Notes under the pieces: generated by a model | Told to the model about the DNA's origin: nothing | The model's input: the letters and a program-made list of their open reading frames with translations, nothing else | Databases searched by the model: none | Made by a program: the position numbers and the translations under genes | NCBI GenBank assembly: GCA_027005635.1 | Contig: JALTLI010000001.1 | Coordinates: forward strand, 1 to 8,622 | Length of the DNA: 8,622 nt | Origin: Alphaproteobacteria bacterium | Lineage (GTDB): Bacteria; Pseudomonadota; Alphaproteobacteria; UBA2136; JALTLI01 | Reading direction: 5' to 3' | In this document: one piece after another, positions 1 through 6,328 of the stretch | How the letters are laid out: every line of letters begins with the position of its first letter | Numbering within the stretch: position 1 is the stretch's first letter

Positions 1-31
1 CTATAATTATTAAATAAAAAAGTTGGTTAAT

Positions 32-1510
32 ATGTTAGCAAAATTACTTTCACCTTTGGCTTATGCTCCTTTTATATCAGTATTCTTTATGGGGCTTTTA
101 TATACCCTTGGATTTGCTCCTTTTTATATGTTTCCTTTAGCTTTACTTGCTATTGGTTCATTGTTTTTTCTAACTCGTAAACTAAAAAAATCTAGTACCG
201 CATTTTTATTAGGGTTAACTTTTGGTATGGCGCATAATTTATCTGCATTATACTGGATACCACAATCATTTTATATAACAACAAGTAATATCCAAGATAC
301 ACTTATATATGGTGGAGGAGCTCTTATTTTATTATGTCTATACCTTTCACTTTATACCGCTGTTACTTGTTACTTTTTACATAAAGTAAGTAAATCATTT
401 GTTTGGGCTCCTTTAGTATTCACATCTTTTTGGGTAATTGGAGAAATTATTAGATCCACACTATTTACAGGCTTTCCATGGAACTTAACAGGTTATATTT
501 TTGCAGATACTCCTGTTTTAATGCAAGTTGCAGCTTGGGGAGGAGTTTATACTTTAAGTGCTGTAGCAATTTATGTAGCCTCTGGCTTAACCATGGGAAA
601 AGATCATGTTACAATAGCAATTATTGTATTTGCTTTTTCTAGTTATATGGGGCTTTGGTATTTATCATTAGATAAAAACAAACTGGAATATAGCTCAATA
701 ACAGCAAGGCTTATTCAACCTAATATTAGCCAAATAGATAAATGGGAACCGCAACAACAAGCTCGTATTTTGCGTAGAAACATAGAACTTTCAACAGAAA
801 ATTCAGATAATAAACCAGCAGATTTAATTATTTGGCCAGAAACAGCCGTTGCATCTTACTATCTAGAAGAATCAGCTACTATTAGAAAAGCAATCGGTAG
901 TAATTTAACTAAAAAACAATCCTTAATAACTGGTGGATTACGAAAAGTTAATATCAATGGTAAAAATGAATATTTTAACAGTATGATAATGTTAAATAAT
1001 GAAGGTGAAATAACTCAAATGTATGATAAAGTACATCTTGTACCTTTTGGTGAATATATTCCTCTTCGCTCTTTTATGCCACCTAAAATACAAGAAATGT
1101 TTGCAGCCGCAGTTGATTACACTTCTGGTGTTGGCTACCCTGAATTTAAAATAGAATCTCCAAATGGTGAAGATGATATAAATGTTTTACCATTAATTTG
1201 TTTTGAAGCAATATTCCCGATTGAAGTTTCAAGATTTGCAACGGAAGCCGATTTAATAATAAATATTACAAATGATGCTTGGTTTTCTGGAACAATTGGT
1301 CCATACCAACATTATGCAATGCTAAAAATGCGTGCAGTTGAAACTGGTTTACCTATTTTACGTATTGGTAACACAGGAATAACTGCATTAATTGCCCCAA
1401 GCGGTAAAGAATTAAAATCTATAAGAGCTGATAAAACAGGCTATATAGATATAAAAATTCCTAAACCAAGAAAAATAAGACCACCATTTTTAAATCACTT
1501 TGGTTTATAA
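32..1510 (+). CDS. lnt: Apolipoprotein N-acyltransferase (Lnt)
   Basis: Inner-membrane enzyme that transfers an acyl chain from phospholipid to the N-terminal cysteine of apolipoproteins, the last step of lipoprotein maturation. With the ATG at 32 the product has 492 residues. About seven hydrophobic segments (roughly 10-211) are followed by a nitrilase-fold domain (about 223-470). The expected Glu-Lys-Cys triad is visible: E270 in IIWPETAV, K333 in YDKVHLVPFGEYIPL and C390 in LICFEAIFP. WNLTGY lies at 150-155. An in-frame TTG at 23 would add three residues (MVN). I prefer the ATG, but neither start has a convincing Shine-Dalgarno site. Unusually, the protein stops right after PPFLNHFGL, where family members normally continue into a last membrane helix. 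The frame read through after the stop is not hydrophobic, so this does not look like a simple frameshift. Family assignment is certain; the short C-terminus is seen directly. Confidence 0.96.
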   Translation: MLAKLLSPLAYAPFISVFFMGLLYTLGFAPFYMFPLALLAIGSLFFLTRKLKKSSTAFLLGLTFGMAHNLSALYWIPQSFYITTSNIQDTLIYGGGALILLCLYLSLYTAVTCYFLHKVSKSFVWAPLVFTSFWVIGEIIRSTLFTGFPWNLTGYIFADTPVLMQVAAWGGVYTLSAVAIYVASGLTMGKDHVTIAIIVFAFSSYMGLWYLSLDKNKLEYSSITARLIQPNISQIDKWEPQQQARILRRNIELSTENSDNKPADLIIWPETAVASYYLEESATIRKAIGSNLTKKQSLITGGLRKVNINGKNEYFNSMIMLNNEGEITQMYDKVHLVPFGEYIPLRSFMPPKIQEMFAAAVDYTSGVGYPEFKIESPNGEDDINVLPLICFEAIFPIEVSRFATEADLIINITNDAWFSGTIGPYQHYAMLKMRAVETGLPILRIGNTGITALIAPSGKELKSIRADKTGYIDIKIPKPRKIRPPFLNHFGL

Positions 1511-1526
1511 TATACAGTATACAGAA

Positions 1527-1585
1527 AACTCTTAACTATAGTTGTACTCAAGAGTTCACCACAACCTGTTGTGTATAAAACACAA
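1527..1585 (+). terminator. Possible lnt terminator region (stacked hairpins)
   Basis: Just after lnt, AACTCTT (1527-1533) pairs with AAGAGTT (1550-1556) across a 16-nt loop. Next, CACAAC (1560-1565) pairs with GTTGTG (1568-1573), though over a loop of only 2 nt. The overlapping TTGTGT (1569-1574) can instead pair with ACACAA (1580-1585). A T-rich stretch follows from about 1595. The stems are AT-rich and none is directly joined to a T-tract, so termination is plausible but not clear. Confidence 0.35.
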
Positions 1586-1613
1586 AACCAAATAGTTTTT
1601 TTGTATTTTTTAT

Positions 1614-1642
1614 TTGTTATTTAAGTTTATTTATTCTATAAA
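1614..1642 (+). promoter_or_regulatory. Candidate sigma70 promoter for the XRE regulator
   Basis: TTGTTA (1614-1619) and TATAAA (1637-1642) are 17 bp apart, matching the -35 and -10 consensus at 4/6 and 5/6 positions. They lie about 110 bp upstream of the regulator's start. In DNA this AT-rich, such matches arise by chance, so the call is tentative. Confidence 0.3.
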
Positions 1643-1691
1643 CAGATATAAGCTGTTAAAAATACTTATATAAATACCTATATAGTGGTAG

Positions 1692-1721
1692 TTATAACAA
1701 TATTAAAAATAGTTGTTATAA
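1692..1721 (+). promoter_or_regulatory. Perfect inverted repeat, possible operator of the XRE regulator
   Basis: TTATAACAA (1692-1700) and its exact reverse complement TTGTTATAA (1713-1721) flank a 12-bp AT-only-plus-one-G spacer, 30 bp upstream of the regulator's start. The arm centres are 21 bp apart, about two helical turns, as expected for two protein units on the same DNA face. XRE-family repressors often bind such sites and regulate themselves; that this one does so is inference. As RNA the arms could also form a weak AU-rich stem. Confidence 0.4.
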
Positions 1722-1751
1722 AGTGATAAATCAAGCACATGGGAGAGTTAA

Positions 1752-2201
1752 ATGCTTGCAGTAAAAAAAGAAACAAATAAATTAAAAGCGGATCCAATAG
1801 ATATTTTTGTTGGTAAAAAGATACGTCAACGTAGAACACTACTAGGAATAAGCCAAGAAAAGCTATCTAATTCATTAAACATAACTTTTCAACAAGTACA
1901 AAAATATGAAAGTGGTGCTAACCGCGTTAGTTCTAGTCGTTTGTATAATATTAGTAAAATACTAAAAGTTACCATATCTTATTTCTTTGAAGGATTACCT
2001 GAAACTAGCGGTAAAAAAGTAAGTATAGTAGCAGAAAAAAATAAACCCCTAGATAATCAAGATGTTTTCACAAAAAAAGAAACAATTGATTTAGTAAAAA
2101 CCTATTACATTATTAAAGATGAAGCTGTACGTAAAAAAGTACTAGAAATGGTTAAAAGTATTGCAAATACTCATAAACTTACACAAAAAGATGAAGAGTA
2201 A
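1752..2201 (+). CDS. XRE-family HTH transcriptional regulator
   Basis: A 149-residue DNA-binding regulator. A Cro/C1-type helix-turn-helix spans about residues 18-77 (IRQRRTLLGISQEKLSNSL, then ITFQQVQKYESGANRVSSS). A linker follows, then a C-terminal helical region (about 107-140) containing ETIDLVKTYYIIKDEAVRKK. That tail resembles the ELVRxYYxIxDxxVRxR signature I associate with alphaproteobacterial regulators of this class. The start is supported by GGGAGAG at 1741-1747, suitably spaced from the ATG at 1752. The gene lies downstream of lnt on the same strand, as in many Alphaproteobacteria, but here metK does not follow: convergent phoH does. The 241-bp gap holding a possible promoter and inverted repeat suggests its own transcription and perhaps autoregulation. 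Its target genes cannot be read from the sequence. Confidence 0.9.
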   Translation: MLAVKKETNKLKADPIDIFVGKKIRQRRTLLGISQEKLSNSLNITFQQVQKYESGANRVSSSRLYNISKILKVTISYFFEGLPETSGKKVSIVAEKNKPLDNQDVFTKKETIDLVKTYYIIKDEAVRKKVLEMVKSIANTHKLTQKDEE

Positions 2202-2222
2202 AATTACTATAGTTAATTAAAT

Positions 2223-2251
2223 AAAAAAAACACCCAGTTGGGTGTTTTTTT
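2223..2251. terminator. Bidirectional intrinsic terminator between xre and phoH
   Basis: CACCC (2231-2235), loop AGTT and GGGTG (2240-2244) form a compact GC-rich stem, extended by pairing of the flanking eight-A run (2223-2230) with the T run (2245-2251). On the plus strand the T run follows the stem 43 bases after the regulator ends. On the minus strand the complement of the A run follows the stem just after phoH's stop. It therefore has terminator form in both directions and suits the convergent gene pair. Confidence 0.9.
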
Positions 2252-2255
2252 ATTT

Positions 2256-3302
2256 CTATTCACTTAATCCCATATTCATTTGCCTATCACGTTCATCATA
2301 AGCTTGCACAATTCTTGAAACTAAATTGTGACGAACAACATCTGCATCACTAAACCGAACAACTTCAATATCATTTAAACCTTCAAGAACCTCAACAGCA
2401 TCTTTTAAACCGCTACGAATACCATGTTTTAAATCTATTTGACTTAAATCACCAGTAATAACCATACGGCTACCTTCACCAAGCCTTGTTAAAAACATTT
2501 TAATTTGTACAGTACTTGTATTTTGCGCCTCATCTAAAATCATACAGCAATCAGAAAGGGTTCTACCACGCATATAAGCAAGAGGTGCAATTTCAATAAT
2601 GTTTTTTTCGCGGTATTCTGCAACTTTTTCTACACCTAACATTTCATCTAGCGCATCAAAAAATGGACGCAAATATGGATCAACCTTTTCTTCTAATGTA
2701 CCAGGTAGAAAACCTAAGCTTTCACCAGCTTCAACAACTGGACGAGTTAAAATAATCTTTTTAATTTTTTTATTTATTAATAAATTAACAGCATAAGCAG
2801 TGGCAAGATATGTTTTACCAGTACCAGCTGGTCCTAAACCAATAGTTAAAGAGTTAGAATTAAGAGCAGTAACATATAAATGTTGTTGTACACTACGTGG
2901 TGTTACTTTTTTATTAGGAGTATTTAAAACAGCATCACTATTCATTAAATCAGAAGGACGCAGTCGACTATTAATCAAACCATCGGTAACCCGTAATGCT
3001 GCATCAACTTGTGGTGCAGAAACAGGCATACCACTTTCAAGAAGTTCATATAAATCTTCTAGTACAATTTGTGCTTTTTCAACTTGATCCTTCTGACCAA
3101 AAATAGAAAGTTGGTTCCCCCTAGAAACAAGCTGAACAGCTAAACTTTCTTCAATTTGTTGCAAGTTACTATCATGTCTGCCACATAGTTCCTGCAATAA
3201 ATTATTGCTTTCAAAAATCATTTTCAGAGGCTTATTTGTCGCCCCTGTTCCCTCATCTGCTAACGGTTTATTTTTAGCATTTTTTGTATCTGTTTTGCTC
3301 AT
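2256..3302 (-). CDS. phoH: PhoH family ATPase (PhoH-like protein)
   Basis: A 348-residue cytoplasmic P-loop ATPase of the PhoH/YbeZ family, which is linked to RNA metabolism and ribosome maturation, often together with the endonuclease YbeY. An N-terminal KH-like region (about 33-90; LCGRHDSNLQQIE, RGNQLSIFG) precedes the ATPase domain. Walker A is GPAGTGKT (157-164), followed by ILTRPVVEAGESLGFLPG (184-201), MRGRTL (244-249), Walker B ILDEAQNT (255-262) and ITGDLSQIDL (282-291). Length is normal for the family. The chosen ATG has no clear Shine-Dalgarno site. Residues 1-27 are Lys/Asn/Thr-rich and poorly conserved in character, so a start at M28 is possible. It is the last gene of the minus-strand cluster, 71 bp after miaB, and ends at a TAG 12 bases before the shared terminator hairpin. 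ybeY, normally next, is absent. Confidence 0.95.
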   Translation of the reverse strand: MSKTDTKNAKNKPLADEGTGATNKPLKMIFESNNLLQELCGRHDSNLQQIEESLAVQLVSRGNQLSIFGQKDQVEKAQIVLEDLYELLESGMPVSAPQVDAALRVTDGLINSRLRPSDLMNSDAVLNTPNKKVTPRSVQQHLYVTALNSNSLTIGLGPAGTGKTYLATAYAVNLLINKKIKKIILTRPVVEAGESLGFLPGTLEEKVDPYLRPFFDALDEMLGVEKVAEYREKNIIEIAPLAYMRGRTLSDCCMILDEAQNTSTVQIKMFLTRLGEGSRMVITGDLSQIDLKHGIRSGLKDAVEVLEGLNDIEVVRFSDADVVRHNLVSRIVQAYDERDRQMNMGLSE

Positions 3303-3373
3303 AAATAAATAGTAACTTTTAACAGGTTTAATTGAAAGTATTTTTTTTGTTTATATCAATAATTTGTAAGTTT

Positions 3374-4735
3374 CTATAATAAAATACCCAACAAGCTTTT
3401 AAGGTAAGCGCCTTCAATTTTAACTTCAACAATTTCATTAATAAGCCTGTCTCCACCTTCAAAGTTAACTACTAAGTTATGTTCTGAGTGTCCACGCAAC
3501 TGATTTTGCTTTTTACCTTTACCAGTTACTAATACTTTTACAGTTTTTCCAATAAATTTTTTAGCAAATGCTTCTTGTTGGCTTTCTAATAGTGCCTGCA
3601 AACCTGCTAAGCGTTCCTTTTTGGTTACATCATCAACTTGATTTTGCATAACTGCAGCAGGAGTCCCTGGTCTAGGGGAATAAGCAAAAGAATAAGAAGT
3701 AGCATAATTAACTTGTGCTACAGCTTTTAAAGTATCCATATAGTCTTCTTCTGTTTCATTTGGAAAGCCTACAATAAAATCACCAGAAATAGCAATATCT
3801 GGGCATTTTTCACGTACTTTTCTAATTGTTTCTAGGTAGCTTTCAACTGTATGACTTCTATTCATCGCCTTTAGTATTTTATCTGAGCCAGATTGTACAG
3901 GTAAATGTAAATACGGCATAAGTTTTGGCTCTGTTTTAAATAAATCAATTAAATCATCATCTATATTAGCAGGGTGAGAAGTTGTAAAACGAATACGCTC
4001 TAAACCTTCTATTTTAGCAAGTTTCTTAATTAGTTTTGCTAATGAACTAGCTTCATCATTATTATTTAACCCATTATAAGCATTAACATTTTGACCAAGC
4101 AAGGTTATATCTTTTACACCTTGAGAAACTAAATTTTCAGCATCTTTTAAAACAGCGTCTACAGTTCTTGATATTTCTGCTCCACGAGTATACGGAACAA
4201 CACAATAAGTACAAAATTTATCACAACCTTCTTGGATAGAAAGAAATGCGGTTGCTCCATCTGCTTTTTGTGTTGGTAAGCTATCAAATTTTTCTAATTC
4301 AGGAAAATCTGTATCTGTAACCTTGGTAAATTTACCATTTTCATCTTTCACTTGAGCTTTTGCAATAAATTCTGGCAATCTATGATAAGTTTGTGGACCA
4401 AAGACAATACTCACAGCATTAGAGCGCTGCATAACCTTTTTACCCATAGCCTGACCAATACAACCACCTACAGCATATAAAGTATCTGGTTTACCGTGTT
4501 TTTTGAAACGCCCTAAATCAGAAAAAACTTTTTCATCTGCCTTATCACGTATATGGCAAGTATTTAAAATAACTAAATCTGCACCTTTTTCGTTATCCAC
4601 AACTGCATAACCATGAGGAGCCATTAAATCTGCCATACGCACAGCATCATAAGCATTCATTTGACAACCGTAAGATTTGATAAAAAGCTTCTTTTTACCT
4701 TGTGTTGAATTTTCCTGTATTTTAACTTTAACCAT
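3374..4735 (-). CDS. miaB: tRNA-2-methylthio-N6-dimethylallyladenosine synthase (MiaB)
   Basis: Radical-SAM methylthiotransferase that converts i6A37 to ms2i6A37 in tRNAs reading UNN codons. The 453-residue protein is full length. The N-terminal UPF0004 domain carries its three cluster cysteines C24 (SYGCQMNAYD), C60 (NTCHIRDKA) and C92 (GGCIGQAMG). The radical-SAM triad C171-C175-C178 lies in EGCDKFCTYCVVPYTRG. LLGQNVNAY (212-220), HLPVQSGSD (277-285), GDFIVGFPNET (318-328) and YSPRPGTPA (352-360) are all present. A TRAM RNA-binding domain occupies about 389-452. An AAAGG six bases before the ATG supports the start. The gene lies between rimI (42 bp upstream) and phoH (71 bp downstream), the normal alphaproteobacterial order; the fur gene sometimes found between rimI and miaB is absent. 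Confidence 0.98.
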   Translation of the reverse strand: MVKVKIQENSTQGKKKLFIKSYGCQMNAYDAVRMADLMAPHGYAVVDNEKGADLVILNTCHIRDKADEKVFSDLGRFKKHGKPDTLYAVGGCIGQAMGKKVMQRSNAVSIVFGPQTYHRLPEFIAKAQVKDENGKFTKVTDTDFPELEKFDSLPTQKADGATAFLSIQEGCDKFCTYCVVPYTRGAEISRTVDAVLKDAENLVSQGVKDITLLGQNVNAYNGLNNNDEASSLAKLIKKLAKIEGLERIRFTTSHPANIDDDLIDLFKTEPKLMPYLHLPVQSGSDKILKAMNRSHTVESYLETIRKVREKCPDIAISGDFIVGFPNETEEDYMDTLKAVAQVNYATSYSFAYSPRPGTPAAVMQNQVDDVTKKERLAGLQALLESQQEAFAKKFIGKTVKVLVTGKGKKQNQLRGHSEHNLVVNFEGGDRLINEIVEVKIEGAYLKSLLGILL

Positions 4736-4777
4736 AACTAACCTTTATTCATTAATTATTGGCGTTATACCTTAATT

Positions 4778-5242
4778 TTACTCAAGTTTCAACATATAGA
4801 CAAAAGCATCTTCATTTTCATAATAATTAGGTCTTTCACCAACTTTTTTAGCACCAAATTTATTATATAAATTAATAGCTGGCAAATTAGACGGACGAAC
4901 TTCTAAAAACACTTCTTTAATCCCACCTGTAACAAGATTTGCTAAACTATATTTCATTAATAAAGTGCCTATTCCTTGTTTTAAGAATGGTTTATCTACT
5001 GCAATAGTTAGTATTTCTGCTTCTTCACCAGCGTATCTTAACATTATATAACCTGCTACTTTATTATGTTTATCAATTGCAACAAAGCCAATAATATTAG
5101 GGTTAACAAATAAATCCTCAAATACAGACCGAGGAAAAATATCCTCCTTAAAAGAGCTCATTTCTACCTGCATAACATCATCAAGAAAATCCTTAGTAAA
5201 TGGTAATATTTTATAAAAATTATTTTGTAATAAAGAATTCAT
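4778..5242 (-). CDS. rimI: GNAT N-acetyltransferase, RimI-type
   Basis: Probable protein N-alpha-acetyltransferase that modifies the N-terminus of ribosomal protein S18, using acetyl-CoA. At 154 residues it has family length and a single GNAT domain. Strand beta4 and the acetyl-CoA loop read ILTIAVDKPFLKQGIGTLLM (77-96). The probable catalytic Glu is E114 in FLEVRPSN, Y126 lies in NLYNKFGAKKVGERPNYY, and the C-terminus EDAFVYMLKLE is typical. The first position of the Q/RxxGxG/A loop is Leu (L87) instead of the usual Gln/Arg, a small departure. It starts 12 bases after the tsaB stop, so the two are almost certainly co-transcribed, a pairing seen in many bacteria. The Shine-Dalgarno site is weak. 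The substrate is inferred from family and context; GNAT specificity is easily misassigned. Confidence 0.9.
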   Translation of the reverse strand: MNSLLQNNFYKILPFTKDFLDDVMQVEMSSFKEDIFPRSVFEDLFVNPNIIGFVAIDKHNKVAGYIMLRYAGEEAEILTIAVDKPFLKQGIGTLLMKYSLANLVTGGIKEVFLEVRPSNLPAINLYNKFGAKKVGERPNYYENEDAFVYMLKLE

Positions 5243-5254
5243 TTTACGGTTACT

Positions 5255-5890
5255 TTATATATTATCACTTAATTTCCTGTATTCTAACTGGCTTAAATAT
5301 AAAGGTACAATAAGCTTACTACCTTCTTTTTTATAAATATCATAACCTATTTTAGCAAGTTTTAATGGACACACACTTATATTTTTAACTGTAACTTTAG
5401 GCATATTATCAATTAAACTAATTTCTCCATTAATATGTAATAAATCACCATTTTTTAATTGCTTACTTGCTTCCTCAATAGGTAAAATCACAGGCTTAGT
5501 TACAGGAATTGATTTTTCATTAAATGCTTGAACATAAACTTCTCCCCTTACCGCCCCCATCCATACTATTGATTTTTCATTTTCAGCAGACATAACATGC
5601 AATGTTGAAACACCAACTATCGGAATATTTAACCCTTTAGCAATACCTTGTGCAGCTGACATAGAAACCCTGATACCAGTAAAAGACCCTGGGCCTTTAG
5701 TTGTAACAACCAAATCAATACATTGTGCTGTTATACCATATTTAGCCAAAATATCAGCAATAGTTAGATGTAACATACTGGATTGTTTACGAAAAGCTTT
5801 TTGAGAGAACACCTCACTTATTCCGCTGTTTTTATCCCAAATTGCTACACCTAGGTTGTCTGTTGATGTATCTATAGCAAGTATCTTCAT
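5255..5890 (-). CDS. tsaB: tRNA threonylcarbamoyladenosine biosynthesis protein TsaB
   Basis: Scaffold partner of TsaD in the complex that makes t6A at position 37 of ANN-decoding tRNAs, an essential cytoplasmic modification. The ASKHA-fold signature is clear: MKILAIDTSTDNLGVAIWD at the N-terminus, KGPGSFTGIRVSMSAAQGIA (65-84), IVGVSTLHVMS (91-101) and a VRGEVYVQAF segment (114-123). At 211 residues it is slightly shorter than E. coli TsaB. The region that usually reads RxHSExL is here RKQSSMLHL (34-42), so the conserved His-Ser-Glu is altered. The C-terminus PLYLSQLEYRKLSDNI keeps the usual PxYLR-like end in weakened form. It is the first gene of the tsaB-rimI-miaB-phoH cluster. The start has no evident Shine-Dalgarno site. 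tsaD and tsaE are not in the window. Confidence 0.95.
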   Translation of the reverse strand: MKILAIDTSTDNLGVAIWDKNSGISEVFSQKAFRKQSSMLHLTIADILAKYGITAQCIDLVVTTKGPGSFTGIRVSMSAAQGIAKGLNIPIVGVSTLHVMSAENEKSIVWMGAVRGEVYVQAFNEKSIPVTKPVILPIEEASKQLKNGDLLHINGEISLIDNMPKVTVKNISVCPLKLAKIGYDIYKKEGSKLIVPLYLSQLEYRKLSDNI

Positions 5891-5979
5891 GTTTTTATTC
5901 GCTTTGTCAGTTTTTTGTGTTATTCTAATTAATATTAGTTAACATAATATATACGAGAACTACTAAAAAGGGGAGAAAA
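5891..5979. promoter_or_regulatory. Divergent promoter region between tsaB and the small-protein operon
   Basis: This 89-bp gap must hold promoters for both directions unless transcription enters from outside. Arms CTAAT (5925-5929) and ATTAG (5934-5938) form an inverted repeat around a 4-bp centre, followed by the palindrome GTTAAC (5938-5943) and a TAATAT box (5945-5950) usable as a plus-strand -10. I found no well-spaced -35 for either direction, so exact promoter positions are not claimed. Confidence 0.4.
5969..5975 (+). promoter_or_regulatory. Strong ribosome binding site of the 109-aa protein gene
   Basis: AGGGGAG lies four bases before the ATG at 5980. It is one of the best Shine-Dalgarno matches in the window and fixes this start. 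Confidence 0.75.
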
Positions 5980-6309
5980 ATGGTAGATAGTGTTACAAGT
6001 AGTATAAATAGCGTGCTATTTAGCTCTTTTGGTGCCAATACACTTAGTACAGCACCAACAAAGAACTTTTTACAAGCCGCTTATTCACCTAATATTCCAG
6101 ATGGCTTAATGATTAAAAATGCTGATGGAAGTACTATATCATTAGCAACAGTATTACAAACTAACCTTGCAGGTAGTAATAATTACAATATTTTAAATGG
6201 TGCATCATCAACTAGTAATTTATTAGCTTCATCATACGGTACAGCAAGCTCTTTAACATCATTACTAGCAGATAGCTACAATGTAGATAGTACCGATTTA
6301 TTAATATAA
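5980..6309 (+). CDS. Small Ser/Thr/Asn/Ala-rich protein of unknown function
   Basis: I do not recognise this 109-residue protein. It is rich in Ser, Thr, Ala, Asn and Leu, has no Cys, only three Lys and no Arg. It has no signal peptide or long membrane helix. The N-terminal part (VTSSINSVLFSSFG) and C-terminal part (about 75-105, with SNLLASS and SLTSLLADS) are amphipathic. A middle stretch (SPNIPDGLMIKNADGSTISL, 36-55) looks like a beta-hairpin or ligand-like segment. This composition resembles proteins exported through the flagellar axial pathway. It precedes the rod/hook-like gene by only 19 bases and both have strong Shine-Dalgarno sites, so the two are very likely one operon and possibly act together. 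That it is a flagellar substrate or partner is inference from composition and neighbour only. The strong ribosome site and intact frame make it a credible gene. Confidence 0.75.
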   Translation: MVDSVTSSINSVLFSSFGANTLSTAPTKNFLQAAYSPNIPDGLMIKNADGSTISLATVLQTNLAGSNNYNILNGASSTSNLLASSYGTASSLTSLLADSYNVDSTDLLI

Positions 6310-6317
6310 TTAGTTTC

Positions 6318-6323
6318 GGGGGA
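6318..6323 (+). promoter_or_regulatory. Ribosome binding site of the rod/hook-like gene
   Basis: GGGGGA, five bases before the ATG at 6329, is in the short gap after the preceding gene's stop and supports separate, efficient initiation within the operon. Confidence 0.65.
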
Positions 6324-6328
6324 AACAA

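Noticed and set aside
2599..3087. Two plus-strand open frames (2599-2796 and 2800-3087)
   Set aside because: They lie wholly antisense to phoH, whose protein is clearly conserved, and their translations resemble no protein family.
4721..4751. Tiny leader-like frame (MNKG-stop) just before miaB on the minus strand
   Set aside because: It is only four codons, overlaps the miaB ribosome site and has no Shine-Dalgarno site of its own; most likely chance.
5508..5581. 14-base direct repeat ATTGATTTTTCATT at 5508-5521 and 5568-5581
   Set aside because: It lies inside tsaB and encodes NEKSI twice, 20 residues apart. This is probably chance in AT-rich coding DNA, with no further copies noticed.
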